Assembly (NCBI GenBank): GCA_026417815.1
Contig: JAOACN010000623.1
Location: 1 to 6,489 of the forward strand
Length of the DNA stretch: 6,489 bases
DNA from: Chloroflexaceae bacterium
GTDB taxonomy: Bacteria; Chloroflexota; Chloroflexia; Chloroflexales; Chloroflexaceae
Direction: 5' to 3'
Positions 1 to 5,836 of the stretch are shown here, piece by piece; the stretch's first letter is position 1, and the number at the start of each line of letters is the position of its first letter. The notes under the pieces are model-generated. The model had not been told where the DNA came from. It ran no database searches and was given only the letters and a program-made list of their open reading frames with translations. Position numbers and translations under genes: made by a program.

Positions 1-1
1 G

Positions 2-1273
2 GTGCGCCTGACCGACAGCTTCCCCCGCCTGCCCGGTTTCGTGGCCTACAATGTCATCAAGTACTGGAACCGCCTGATCCCTCGCTGCACCGCGCCGACG
101 ATCTCCTTCCAGGAGGCCCTTTCCCGCGGCGCGCGCCACCTGCACGAGCGCAAGATCGACGTTGCGGCCTACACCGCGGCCACCGACCCCGACGACCTGG
201 CGGTGTTGCAGTACACCGGCGGCACCACCGGCGTGAGCAAGGGCGCCATGCTGTCGCACGGGAACCTGCTGGCCAACGTGGCGCAGATCGAGGAGCGCGT
301 GGCCGGTAACGTGACCCACGGCGCGGAGTGCCCCCTGGCGGTGTTGCCGCTGTACCACATCTTCGCCTTTACCACCAACCTGCTCTACTTCTTCCAGGCC
401 GGGGCGCGCAACATCCTGGTGGCCAACCCCCGCCCGCTCTCGAACCTGCAACGCGCCATCGAGAACTATCCCATTAGCTGGATCCCCGGGGTGAACACTC
501 TCTTCAACGGGCTGCTGAATGAAGAGTGGTTCGCCGACCATCCCCCGCCGAAGCTGCGCGGCAGCATCGCTGGCGGCACGGCGCTGCACGCTGCCGTGGC
601 CGAGCGCTGGCAGCGCGTAACCGGCACGCCGGTGATCGAAGGCTACGGCCTGACCGAGTGTTCTCCGGTGGTGACGCTCAACCCGTTCGAGGCCAACCGG
701 CCCGGGAGCATCGGCCTGCCGCTGCTCGGCACCGAGGTGCGCCTGCTCGACACGTATGGCGAACCGGTCCCCGCTGGCGAGCCGGGCGAACTGGCCGTGC
801 GCGGCCCCCAGGTGATGCAGGGCTACTGGCAACGCCCCGAGGAGACCGCGAAGGTGATCCGCGATGGCTGGCTCCTCACCGGCGACATTGCCGCGATGGA
901 CGCCGATGGCTACCTGCGCATCGTCGATCGCAAGAAGGACCTGATCATCGTCAGCGGCTTTAATGTCTACCCCAATGAGGTCGAGGACTGCATCGCCGCC
1001 TGCCCCGGTGTTTCCGAAGTGGCGGTGATCGGGTTGCCCGACGCCAAAACGGGCGAGATGGTCAAGGCCTTCGTGGTAGCGAAACCCGGCGCGAACCTGA
1101 CCGCCGAACAGGTGCGCGAGCACTGCAAGCAGTACCTGGCGCCCTACAAGGTGCCGAAAGCGGTCGAGTTGCGCGCCGAGTTGCCGAAGAGCGCCGTGGG
1201 CAAGGTGCTGCGCCGCGAGTTGCGCGCCGAGTCCCTGACGGTGTGCCAGCAGGAAGGAGGCGCCAATGGTTAG
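2..1273 (+). CDS. fadD: Long-chain fatty acid-CoA ligase (AMP-forming), C-terminal part; 5' end outside window
   Basis: An ANL-superfamily adenylating enzyme that should activate a fatty or other carboxylic acid with ATP and transfer it to CoA in the cytoplasm. Numbering from base 2, the visible 423 residues carry the phosphate-binding loop YTGGTTGVSKG (71-81), the adenine/acyl motif GYGLTEC (214-220), the TGD ribose-binding motif (293-295), the hinge DRKKD (309-313), the linker GFNVYPNEVE (319 on) and the C-terminal catalytic lysine in PKSAVGKVLRRE (K401). All core motifs are intact. Family members are usually about 550 residues, so some 130-150 N-terminal residues lie upstream; the GTG at base 2 is probably not the true start. 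The stop overlaps the next gene by 8 bases, implying translational coupling to a BASS-family permease. GFNVYP and the overall pattern favour a long-chain acyl-CoA synthetase over acetyl-CoA synthetase. The exact substrate cannot be read from the sequence. Confidence 0.93.
   Translation: MRLTDSFPRLPGFVAYNVIKYWNRLIPRCTAPTISFQEALSRGARHLHERKIDVAAYTAATDPDDLAVLQYTGGTTGVSKGAMLSHGNLLANVAQIEERVAGNVTHGAECPLAVLPLYHIFAFTTNLLYFFQAGARNILVANPRPLSNLQRAIENYPISWIPGVNTLFNGLLNEEWFADHPPPKLRGSIAGGTALHAAVAERWQRVTGTPVIEGYGLTECSPVVTLNPFEANRPGSIGLPLLGTEVRLLDTYGEPVPAGEPGELAVRGPQVMQGYWQRPEETAKVIRDGWLLTGDIAAMDADGYLRIVDRKKDLIIVSGFNVYPNEVEDCIAACPGVSEVAVIGLPDAKTGEMVKAFVVAKPGANLTAEQVREHCKQYLAPYKVPKAVELRAELPKSAVGKVLRRELRAESLTVCQQEGGANG
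1251..1260 (+). promoter_or_regulatory. Strong Shine-Dalgarno for the BASS permease
   Basis: AGGAAGGAGG lies inside the last codons of the acyl-CoA ligase gene, 5 bases before the ATG at 1266. It fixes the permease start and supports co-translation of the pair. Confidence 0.85.
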
Positions 1274-2153
1274 CCAGACCGAACAACTGCTCCTGGCGCT
1301 GATGATCGGGGTGATCATGCTCGGCATGGGCGCCTCGCTCACCTGGCGGGACTTCTTCCGCGCCTTCAAGCGCCCGCAGGCCATCCTGATCGGCTTCGCC
1401 TCGCAGTACCTGCTCATGCCGGCAATCGGCTTCAGCCTGGCCGTGGCGCTGCAACTGCCTCCGGCCATCGCCATCGGCCTGATTATCATCTCCTGCATGC
1501 CCGGCGGTTCGACCTCCAACATCTTCACCTACTTCGCCAAGGGCGACCTGGCCCTTAGCGTGACCATGACCACCTTTTCCACCCTGGCCGCCTTCGTAAT
1601 GGCCCCGCTGTGGATCTTCGTCTACGGCAGCCGCTTTATGACCAGCGAGATCAATGTCGGGATGAGCAGCGTGATTATCGGTCTGGTAGTGATGCTCATT
1701 CCCGTGGTGATCGGCATGTTTATCCGGCGACACAACGCCAATGTCGGCGCGTTGCTCGAATTGCTCGGCGGCATCCTGGGGGTGGTGATCATCCTGGCGC
1801 TGATCGCCCTGTGGGTGCCCCGCAACGCTCCGCTGCTGGCCACGACGCCGTGGCAGGTCTATGCCGCCGCGGTGGGTGTCGGGGTGATCGGCTTCTTCTT
1901 CGGCTTCCTGGTGAGCCAGGGGGCAGGGTTGGGCTTCCGCCGGGCCACCACTGTGGCGCTGGAGACCGGCATCCAGAACGGCCCGCTGGCCCTCTCCATC
2001 GTGCTGCTCAGCTTCCAGGGCGACCTGGCCAACGAGATCGCCCTCATTCCCGTGTTGTACTCCCTCTTCATCGTTATCACCTCGTCGCTGGTGACGGTGT
2101 TCTTCCGCCGCCAGAACCAGTTGCGCCAGCAGTACGTGGGGGCGTTGTTGTGA
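1266..2153 (+). CDS. Bile acid:sodium symporter (BASS/SBF) family permease
   Basis: A 295-residue, almost wholly hydrophobic inner-membrane protein with roughly 9-10 predicted helices, matching the usual size of bacterial SBF (PF01758) proteins. Two family signatures are visible: the crossover-helix motif CMPGGSTSN (residues 77-85) followed by an AKGDLALSVTMT stretch, and the second crossover signature ETGIQNGPLA starting at E233. In characterised family members these segments form the sodium- and substrate-binding sites. Known BASS substrates include bile acids, pyruvate, pantoate and other monocarboxylates, so sodium-coupled uptake of an organic anion is expected, but the substrate is unknown. 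The start is set by a strong Shine-Dalgarno 5 bases upstream. The gene overlaps the acyl-CoA ligase by 8 bases, which suggests import followed by CoA activation (inference). No operon partner follows; the downstream 250 bases are hairpin-rich and non-coding. Confidence 0.9.
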   Translation: MVSQTEQLLLALMIGVIMLGMGASLTWRDFFRAFKRPQAILIGFASQYLLMPAIGFSLAVALQLPPAIAIGLIIISCMPGGSTSNIFTYFAKGDLALSVTMTTFSTLAAFVMAPLWIFVYGSRFMTSEINVGMSSVIIGLVVMLIPVVIGMFIRRHNANVGALLELLGGILGVVIILALIALWVPRNAPLLATTPWQVYAAAVGVGVIGFFFGFLVSQGAGLGFRRATTVALETGIQNGPLALSIVLLSFQGDLANEIALIPVLYSLFIVITSSLVTVFFRRQNQLRQQYVGALL

Positions 2154-2400
2154 GACCCGGGTTCGCCGCACGGCCCTTTGAGTGACCGTTGGCCCAGAGG
2201 CGCGGAGGTCGTAGCCCTCCGCGCTCCGTTTCTTCCGCCGCGGGTGGAGGCTGAGCCTCCCCGCGCGCCTGTAGACGGCGGAAGCGATGCCAGGTCCGCC
2301 TCCGGCGGAGGGGCGGCGTAGCCCTACCACCGAAATAACTGGGGTTTGCCCCGAGGACTTCGCGCACGCCCCTCCGTCCAACGGCCGATTGCACCCAACC
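2154..2400. repeat. Hairpin-rich non-coding region between the ligase/permease pair and smpB
   Basis: I see no gene here. The stretch holds several inverted repeats: 9-bp arms 2200-2208/2216-2224 (GCGCGGAGG/CCTCCGCGC, 7-base loop); outer arms CTTCCGCCG 2232-2240 and CGGCGGAAG 2276-2284; nested within them, GGAGGCT 2246-2252 against AGCCTCC 2254-2260. They resemble the other GGAGG...CCTCC palindromes in the window and are probably decayed members of the same dispersed repeats. The first hairpin could end transcription of the upstream pair, but no T-tract follows, so this is not called a terminator. Smaller ORFs across this stretch look like repeat-derived noise. Confidence 0.6.
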
Positions 2401-2419
2401 GGGCCCGATTTGCTATAAT
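2389..2419 (+). promoter_or_regulatory. Extended -10 promoter of smpB
   Basis: A perfect TATAAT at 2414-2419 is preceded by TG at 2411-2412, giving the extended -10 form TGCTATAAT. A weak -35 candidate TTGCAC (2389-2394) sits 19 bases upstream; with an extended -10 a poor -35 is tolerable. Transcription would start near 2426, about 58 bases before the smpB ATG. This rules out an upstream in-frame ATG at 2346 as the start from this promoter. Confidence 0.75.
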
Positions 2420-2438
2420 GCACAGAAGCGATCCGTTC

Positions 2439-2483
2439 GAGTGGAGGGCATCGCCCTCCACTCGCCTGTTTTCAGGCAAGGCG
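2439..2483 (+). promoter_or_regulatory. Two-hairpin 5' leader of smpB
   Basis: A perfect 11-bp stem with a 3-base loop (GAGTGGAGGGC 2439-2449, ATC, GCCCTCCACTC 2453-2463) is followed directly by GCCTG 2464-2468, TTTT, CAGGC 2473-2477. The second hairpin abuts the weak ribosome-binding sequence CAAGG (2477-2481). CGCCT (2463-2467) can alternatively pair with AGGCG (2479-2483), which would bury that sequence. The first stem has the same GGAGGGC/GCCCTCC core as the dispersed palindromes. A regulatory role is inference only. Confidence 0.5.
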
Positions 2484-2960
2484 ATGAGTACGAAGCAGGC
2501 CCCTCCCCGCGTGGTGGCGGAGAACCGCAAGGCGCGCCACGATTATGATATTGAAGAGACCTACGAGGCCGGGATCGTGCTGACCGGCAGCGAGATCAAG
2601 TCGGTGCGCGCCGGGCGCGTCAACCTGCGCGGGAGCTACGCCAAAGTGTACAATGACGAGGTCTTCCTGTACGACGCCCACATCTCGCCCTATGAGCAGT
2701 CGGGTAAGTACTTTAACCACGACCCGCTGCGTCCCCGCAAACTGCTGCTCCACCGCCGCGAGATCAGCCGCCTCGACGGGCTGGTGCGCCAGAAGGGCCT
2801 GACGCTGGTGCCGCTCAAGATCTACTTCAAGGGCCGGCGCGCCAAGGTCGAACTTGGCGTGGCGCGAGGCAAGAAGGTCCACGATCGCCGTGAAGACATC
2901 GCCCGACGCGAGGCGCAGCGCGACATCGAGCGCGCCATGAAGTCGCGGACCCGCGAGTAA
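2484..2960 (+). CDS. smpB: SsrA (tmRNA)-binding protein SmpB
   Basis: SmpB binds tmRNA and delivers it to stalled ribosomes for trans-translation, tagging the incomplete peptide and releasing the ribosome. From ATG 2484 the product is 158 residues, the usual SmpB length. Typical segments run in order: AENRKARHDYDIEETYEAGIVL (residues 12-33), the TGSEIKSVRAGRVNLRGSYA block (34-53), HISPYEQ (66-72), RKLLLHRREI (85-94), TLVPLKIYFKGRRAKVELGVARGKK (107-131) and DRRED (134-138), with the basic C-terminal tail that becomes helical in the ribosomal A site. The reading frame is open back to an ATG at 2346, but that start lies upstream of the promoter and adds 46 non-conserved residues, so 2484 is chosen. 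The Shine-Dalgarno is weak and next to a hairpin. The TAA stop forms the left target duplication of the inserted element that follows. The partner gene ssrA is not in this window. Confidence 0.96.
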   Translation: MSTKQAPPRVVAENRKARHDYDIEETYEAGIVLTGSEIKSVRAGRVNLRGSYAKVYNDEVFLYDAHISPYEQSGKYFNHDPLRPRKLLLHRREISRLDGLVRQKGLTLVPLKIYFKGRRAKVELGVARGKKVHDRREDIARREAQRDIERAMKSRTRE

Positions 2961-3316
2961 GAGCCTGTCCGGACACCTCCTTCGGGAGGGCCAGGCCCTC
3001 CCGGACCCTCGCTTCTCGAAGACCGCCGGTTGGCGGGGTATGGGGAAACCAGGTTTCCCCACGCCCCTGCCTGATGGGAGGGTCTGGAAGGGTATGGCCC
3101 TCCCAGAACGTAAGTGGATGACCTGGTTAGCTCTACGTTGTCACTTGTCGCGGCTTCCGCTGCGAGGAGGTTCGGACGGGTTGCACCCCTCCGAACGTTC
3201 CCCTTCTAGTGCGGCGAGGCCGCGCCGCACCAGAAGGGGAGGATCTTCGGGGGCCTGCGGCCCCCGCAACCCCCGCCAGGGGCAACGTGACAAAGTAGAG
3301 TTATCCGGATAGGCTC
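2961..3316. mobile_element. MITE-like non-autonomous element with terminal inverted repeats and TAA target duplication
   Basis: This is a 356-bp non-coding insert. The left end GAGCCTGTCCGGACA (2961-2975) and the reverse complement of the right end (3302-3316, GAGCCTATCCGGATA) agree at 13 of 15 positions. TAA occurs immediately outside each end (2958-2960 and 3317-3319), fitting a 3-bp target duplication. Ends starting GAG with a TNA target resemble the IS1031 subgroup of IS5-family elements (from memory, not searched). No transposase is encoded. The interior is packed with hairpins: CGGGAGGGCC/GGCCCTCCCG (2983-2992/2994-3003), GGGGAAACC/GGTTTCCCC (3042-3050/3052-3060), GGGAGGG/CCCTCCC (3076-3082/3098-3104), an 8+8-bp stem (3200-3239) and CGGGGGCC/GGCCCCCG (3248-3255/3259-3266). 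Homologous pieces recur after the MFS gene. The ORF at 3040-3312 is repeat sequence, not a gene. Confidence 0.75.
3287..3315 (+). promoter_or_regulatory. Possible outward promoter at the right end of the element
   Basis: GTGACA (3287-3292, 5 of 6 to TTGACA) and TAGGCT (3310-3315, matching the T, A and final T of TATAAT) are spaced by 17 bases. The -10 lies in the right terminal repeat and would place the start of transcription at or next to the MFS ATG at 3322, giving a leaderless message. This would suit the lack of a Shine-Dalgarno there. The -10 is poor, so this is tentative. Confidence 0.25.
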
Positions 3317-3321
3317 TAAAT

Positions 3322-4605
3322 ATGGCGGGCTACCTGCAGGTTCTGCGCACGAACCGGAACTACCGGCGCCTGTGGTACGGTCAGGTGGTCAGCCAGATTG
3401 GCGACTGGCTCGATAGCGTTGCACTGTTTACGCTCACCCTCAATCTCACCGGCTCGGGGCAGGCGGTGGGGTTGCTGTTCCTGGCCGAGTTCTTGCCAGG
3501 CGCGGCGGTCGGCCCTTTTGCCGGGGTGATCGTCGATCGGCTGCCGCGCAAACTGGTGCTGATCGCCAGCGACGTGGGGCGGGCCATGACGGTGCTACTG
3601 CTGCTGCTGGTCCGTGGCCCCGAGGATCTGTGGCTGTTGTATCTGGCGGTCGTGGCGAAGGTGTCGCTCACGGCCTTTTTTGAACCGGCGCGCTCGGCGA
3701 TCCTGCCCGGCCTGTGCAGCCGCGAAGAACTGGTAGCGGCCAACGCCATCAGCGGGGCCACCTGGTCGGCCATGCTGGCCCTGGGCGCGGCTCTGGGCGG
3801 CATCGTGGCGGGCACCCTGGGCGTGCGGGCGGCGTTCCTCCTCGACGCGACCTCGTTCCTGCTCTCGGCGGCGCTGATCGCCACCGTGCGCGTTCCCCGG
3901 CGCCTGGCTCCTGATCGATCCGACGAGCCGGAACAACCAGCGTCGCGCCCTCCGGCGGGAATCCGGGGCGCGCTGGCCGAGTTCCGCGAGGGGCTCCGCT
4001 ACGTGTTGACGCGCCACGAGGTCGGGTGGTTGACCTTCAGCAAGGCGATCTGGAGCCTGGGGGGCGGGGTGCTGCTGCTGCTGACGCTGTATGGCCGCGA
4101 GATCGCGCCGCTTGGCCGCGATGGGGCGATCAGCATCGGGTTGCTGTATGCCGCGCGTGGGGTGGGGACGGGCATCGGGCCGTTTCTGGCGCTGCGTCTT
4201 GGGGGCTCCGGGCGACGCTTCTTGCGACGCTCGGTCGCCGTGGCGTTCTTCATCAGCGCCGCGGGCTACCTGGCCCTGAGTTTCGTGACCACCCTGCCAC
4301 TCGCGGCGCTGTGCGTCCTCTTCGCCCACATTGGCGGCAGTATCCAGTGGGTCTTCAGCACGACGCTGCTGCAGGCGCGAGTGCCCGATCGCCTGCTCGG
4401 GCGCGTCTTTGCGACTGAGTATGCCGCATTGACCCTCACCACCGCCCTTTCGGCCTACCTGACCGGCCTGGCCCGTGACGCGGGGGCCTCGCCGGCTACC
4501 CTCGCCGTGGCCCTGGGTGGCATCTTCGCCGCCTCGGGGGCGGTGATGGTGGCGACACTGTGGCCCGAGCCGATGCTGGCAGAGATGGGGGATGGACGAG
4601 CCTGA
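3322..4605 (+). CDS. MFS transporter, probable drug/siderophore-type exporter (MFS_3-like)
   Basis: A 427-residue major facilitator protein of the inner membrane with a twelve-helix pattern. The N-terminal segment RNYRRLWYGQVVSQIGDWLD (12-31) is typical of the MFS_3/DHA3 branch (EntS-like and macrolide-efflux-like permeases). The loop 2-3 motif A appears as GPFAGVIVDRLPRK (64-77, D72-R73). EPARSAILPGLCSREELVAANA (121-142) is also characteristic of that branch. A polar central loop (about 191-235) divides the two six-helix halves. Proton-driven export of a small molecule is expected; the substrate is unknown. No Shine-Dalgarno precedes ATG 3322, because the MITE-like element ends 5 bases upstream. 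Without the element the ATG would lie two bases after the smpB stop, so coupling to smpB was probably its original mode of translation. Repeat copies flank the gene on both sides, inverted and direct. The C-terminus looks complete. Confidence 0.9.
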   Translation: MAGYLQVLRTNRNYRRLWYGQVVSQIGDWLDSVALFTLTLNLTGSGQAVGLLFLAEFLPGAAVGPFAGVIVDRLPRKLVLIASDVGRAMTVLLLLLVRGPEDLWLLYLAVVAKVSLTAFFEPARSAILPGLCSREELVAANAISGATWSAMLALGAALGGIVAGTLGVRAAFLLDATSFLLSAALIATVRVPRRLAPDRSDEPEQPASRPPAGIRGALAEFREGLRYVLTRHEVGWLTFSKAIWSLGGGVLLLLTLYGREIAPLGRDGAISIGLLYAARGVGTGIGPFLALRLGGSGRRFLRRSVAVAFFISAAGYLALSFVTTLPLAALCVLFAHIGGSIQWVFSTTLLQARVPDRLLGRVFATEYAALTLTTALSAYLTGLARDAGASPATLAVALGGIFAASGAVMVATLWPEPMLAEMGDGRA

Positions 4606-4695
4606 TGCTCCTCTGAGGGCATGCCCTCCCGTCAGGCAGGGGCGTGGAGAAACCCGGTTTTCCCGCCCTTCCGCAGGAGATATGCGGATAGGCTC
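4606..4695 (-). repeat. Inverted, shortened copy of the left half of the element
   Basis: 4623-4664 matches the reverse complement of 3042-3083 at roughly 88%, including an exact 16-base run TCAGGCAGGGGCGTGG (4632-4647). It ends at 4684-4695 with GCGGATAGGCTC, almost identical to the right terminal repeat of the 2961-3316 element. Its outer end near the MFS stop has only GAGCCT (4598-4603) in common with a terminal repeat, and no target duplication is clear, so the boundary there is uncertain. Confidence 0.6.
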
Positions 4696-4714
4696 TTTGT
4701 AATACAAAGAGCCT
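4690..4714. terminator. 25-bp near-perfect palindrome, possible bidirectional terminator between convergent genes
   Basis: AGGCTCTTTGTA (4690-4701), a single A, and TACAAAGAGCCT (4703-4714) form perfect 12-bp arms. It sits between the convergent MFS gene (+) and lipoprotein gene (-). Only a short pyrimidine stretch (TCT) follows on the plus strand, so it is a weak match to an intrinsic terminator. The outer AGGCTC/GAGCCT are the tips of the element's terminal repeats, so it may simply be two element ends abutting head to head. Confidence 0.4.
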
Positions 4715-4719
4715 TCTGC

Positions 4720-4868
4720 CCCCAGGGGAGGCTCGGAGAGGCTGCGTCCCTCCGAGGGCCCGTTCCGGTGCGGCGCGGTTTCGCCGCGCCGCATCAGGAA
4801 GGGAAGATCTTCGGGGGCCTGCGGCCCCCGAAACCTCCGCCAGGGGGCAAAGTGACAAAGTGGAATTA
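4720..4868 (+). repeat. Direct copy of the right half of the element, lacking its terminal repeat
   Basis: It parallels about 3164-3303 in the same order: a GGAGG...CCTCC palindrome, a long stem (TGCGGCGCGG 4769-4778 with CCGCGCCGCA 4784-4793), the stem CGGGGGCC 4812-4819 / GGCCCCCG 4823-4830, then GCCAGGGGGCAAAGTGACAA. From 4805 on, identity to 3241-3303 is high with a few substitutions. Similarity fades at the TTA at 4866-4868, which is the stop codon of the minus-strand lipoprotein gene; the GGATAGGCTC end is missing. The ORF at 4621-4869 is repeat sequence and not a gene. Confidence 0.65.
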
Positions 4869-5285
4869 GTCGGCAGCAGGGCCATCACACTCAGTTGTGG
4901 CTATTTCTACTTCTAAGAGCCAGATAATATCCGCAATAAGCGCACCGTTTTTCAGATGTCCGAGCACCTTGATGGTATCTCCAGATTGAATAGGGGGACC
5001 CGCCAGGGAGCAGCCATTGCGGCTGTAGGTAGCGGTGCTATTCTCAAAGCCCGTTCCGACGGGGCGTTCGTTGAGCCAGATCGCTTCAAATCCATCTACG
5101 GGTTCTTGTAGGATGATCTTCCGCGGAGGTTGGACGAGAAACTCCGCAACCGTTGCTTTCGCAATAACAATCTGATAGCTTCCAGGCTCGGTTGGAGGGG
5201 GACCGCTTCGCCCGGGCAGCGGAACGCTACAACTCCAAACGGCGACAAGGGTAGCGATGATGACGGGCAGATATGACCAGCGCAT
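4866..5285 (-). CDS. Predicted lipoprotein of unknown function, possible OB-like domain
   Basis: I do not recognise this gene. From ATG 5285 the product is 139 residues: a short basic start, a hydrophobic stretch (6-17) and a lipobox-like VWSC with C19 as the likely lipidated residue (tryptophan at -2 is unusual). A proline/glycine-rich linker (21-36) follows, then a beta-rich domain. The segment SGDTIKVLGHLKNGALIADIIWL (101-123) has the G-D-x-V-x-V-x-G...G-x-(L/I)-x-A-x-x-I pattern of small OB-like domains such as DUF5666 (inference). C92 and C133 could form a disulfide outside the membrane. AGGGG 8 bases upstream supports ATG 5285; a GTG at 5294 would add three residues. Base composition differs from its neighbours: 4921-4980 has 27 G+C of 60, against 45 of 60 at 5581-5640 in the next gene. 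This suggests foreign origin or relaxed codon selection. The stop abuts a dispersed repeat. Confidence 0.65.
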   Translation of the reverse strand: MRWSYLPVIIATLVAVWSCSVPLPGRSGPPPTEPGSYQIVIAKATVAEFLVQPPRKIILQEPVDGFEAIWLNERPVGTGFENSTATYSRNGCSLAGPPIQSGDTIKVLGHLKNGALIADIIWLLEVEIATTECDGPAAD

Positions 5286-5421
5286 AGCACGCACCCCTGG
5301 AGAGGAGCAGGCTCCGGGTTCGCCCGGCGGGTGGGGCCGCAGCGCGCTGCGGCCGTACGGGGGCTGGTCTTCGCTATAACGACATCTGCCGAAGGGGAGG
5401 CGCCACCGGTCCTGCAGAACA
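5286..5421. other. Short intergenic with hairpins between lipoprotein and membrane-protein genes
   Basis: It contains a perfect 20-bp palindrome (GGCCGCAGCG 5335-5344, CGCTGCGGCC 5345-5354) and a small stem CCGGG/CCCGG with TTCG loop (5314-5327). Read on the minus strand, these lie in the gap after the membrane-protein gene and ahead of the lipoprotein gene. They might mark termination or a leader structure. A minus-strand TATAGC (plus 5375-5380) is a weak -10 candidate without a good -35. Confidence 0.4.
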
Positions 5422-5805
5422 TCACCCCATCAGCGCCAGTTTGGCCGAGGCCAGTCCGACTACCAGCAGCGCCGCCCCGAGGCTCACCGCGCCATCGCTC
5501 CAGCGCATCAGACGCGGGCGCACGTCTTCTGGGGCCTCCGCGGTGAGGATCTGGGTCCCCAGGTGCACCATGCCCGCCAGCAGCGCCAGGAAGAAGGCCA
5601 GGGCGGCAAGCGCGTTGCTGTGCAGCGCCGCCCGCACCGCGGTCTCTGGCGCCCTCAGATGGGGCGCCAGCGAGACCACCAGCACGCCAATCAGCCCCAG
5701 GCTCAGGTTGAAGCTCACCTGCTGCCACGTCAGCCGCTTGCCGATCAGGCTCGCCGCCCCGATCAGCAGCCCGCACACCAGATAGCCTGCCAGTTCGAGC
5801 ATCAT
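5422..5805 (-). CDS. Small four-helix integral membrane protein, function unknown
   Basis: A 127-residue hydrophobic protein with four likely transmembrane helices (about residues 3-22, 31-50, 62-83 and 103-124). Short polar connections include RAPETAVRAA (51-60) and a charged segment between helices 3 and 4 (EAPEDVRPRLMRWSD, 90-104). No signal peptide cleavage site or catalytic motif is obvious, and I cannot place it in a family. The start is well supported: on the minus strand AAGGGGAAAGA directly precedes two consecutive ATG codons (5803-5805, 5800-5802), with GGGG 5 bases from the first. Codon use is strongly GC-biased like the flanking chromosomal genes, which favours a genuine coding region over chance; the overlapping frames give low-complexity arginine/alanine-rich translations. 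It is on the same strand as the lipoprotein gene 136 bases downstream, and divergent from the isochorismate synthase gene. Confidence 0.7.
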   Translation of the reverse strand: MMLELAGYLVCGLLIGAASLIGKRLTWQQVSFNLSLGLIGVLVVSLAPHLRAPETAVRAALHSNALAALAFFLALLAGMVHLGTQILTAEAPEDVRPRLMRWSDGAVSLGAALLVVGLASAKLALMG

Positions 5806-5836
5806 TCTTTCCCCTTTTTGAGATCCTGGCTTTCAC

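Noticed and set aside
2154..2345. Intrinsic terminator for the ligase/permease pair
   Set aside because: Stable hairpins are present but no T-tract follows any of them, so they are listed as repeats only.
1062..2423. 453-residue minus-strand ORF
   Set aside because: Antisense to the ligase end and the BASS permease; translation is His/Gln/Gly/Arg-rich low complexity, typical of a shadow frame in GC-rich DNA.
2346..2483. N-terminal extension of SmpB from ATG 2346
   Set aside because: Lies upstream of the extended -10 promoter, adds 46 residues not typical of SmpB, and would translate the hairpin leader.
3040..3312. 90-residue plus-strand ORF
   Set aside because: Lies wholly inside the MITE-like element and translates its hairpins; no start signal and no protein-like pattern.
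3042..4695. MFS gene as cargo of a composite transposon
   Set aside because: No transposase in the window, the TAA target duplication encloses only 2961-3316, and no matching duplication brackets the whole region.
3595..4794. 399-residue minus-strand ORF
   Set aside because: Antisense to the MFS gene and running into repeats; Arg/Gln/Gly-rich shadow with no domain pattern.
4621..4869. 82-residue plus-strand ORF
   Set aside because: Translates the second repeat cluster; the similarity to the 3040-3312 product is explained by the DNA repeat.
5311..5330. GGGTTCGCCC resembling a tRNA T-arm
   Set aside because: No cloverleaf, acceptor stem or anticodon arm around it; it is a small GC hairpin.
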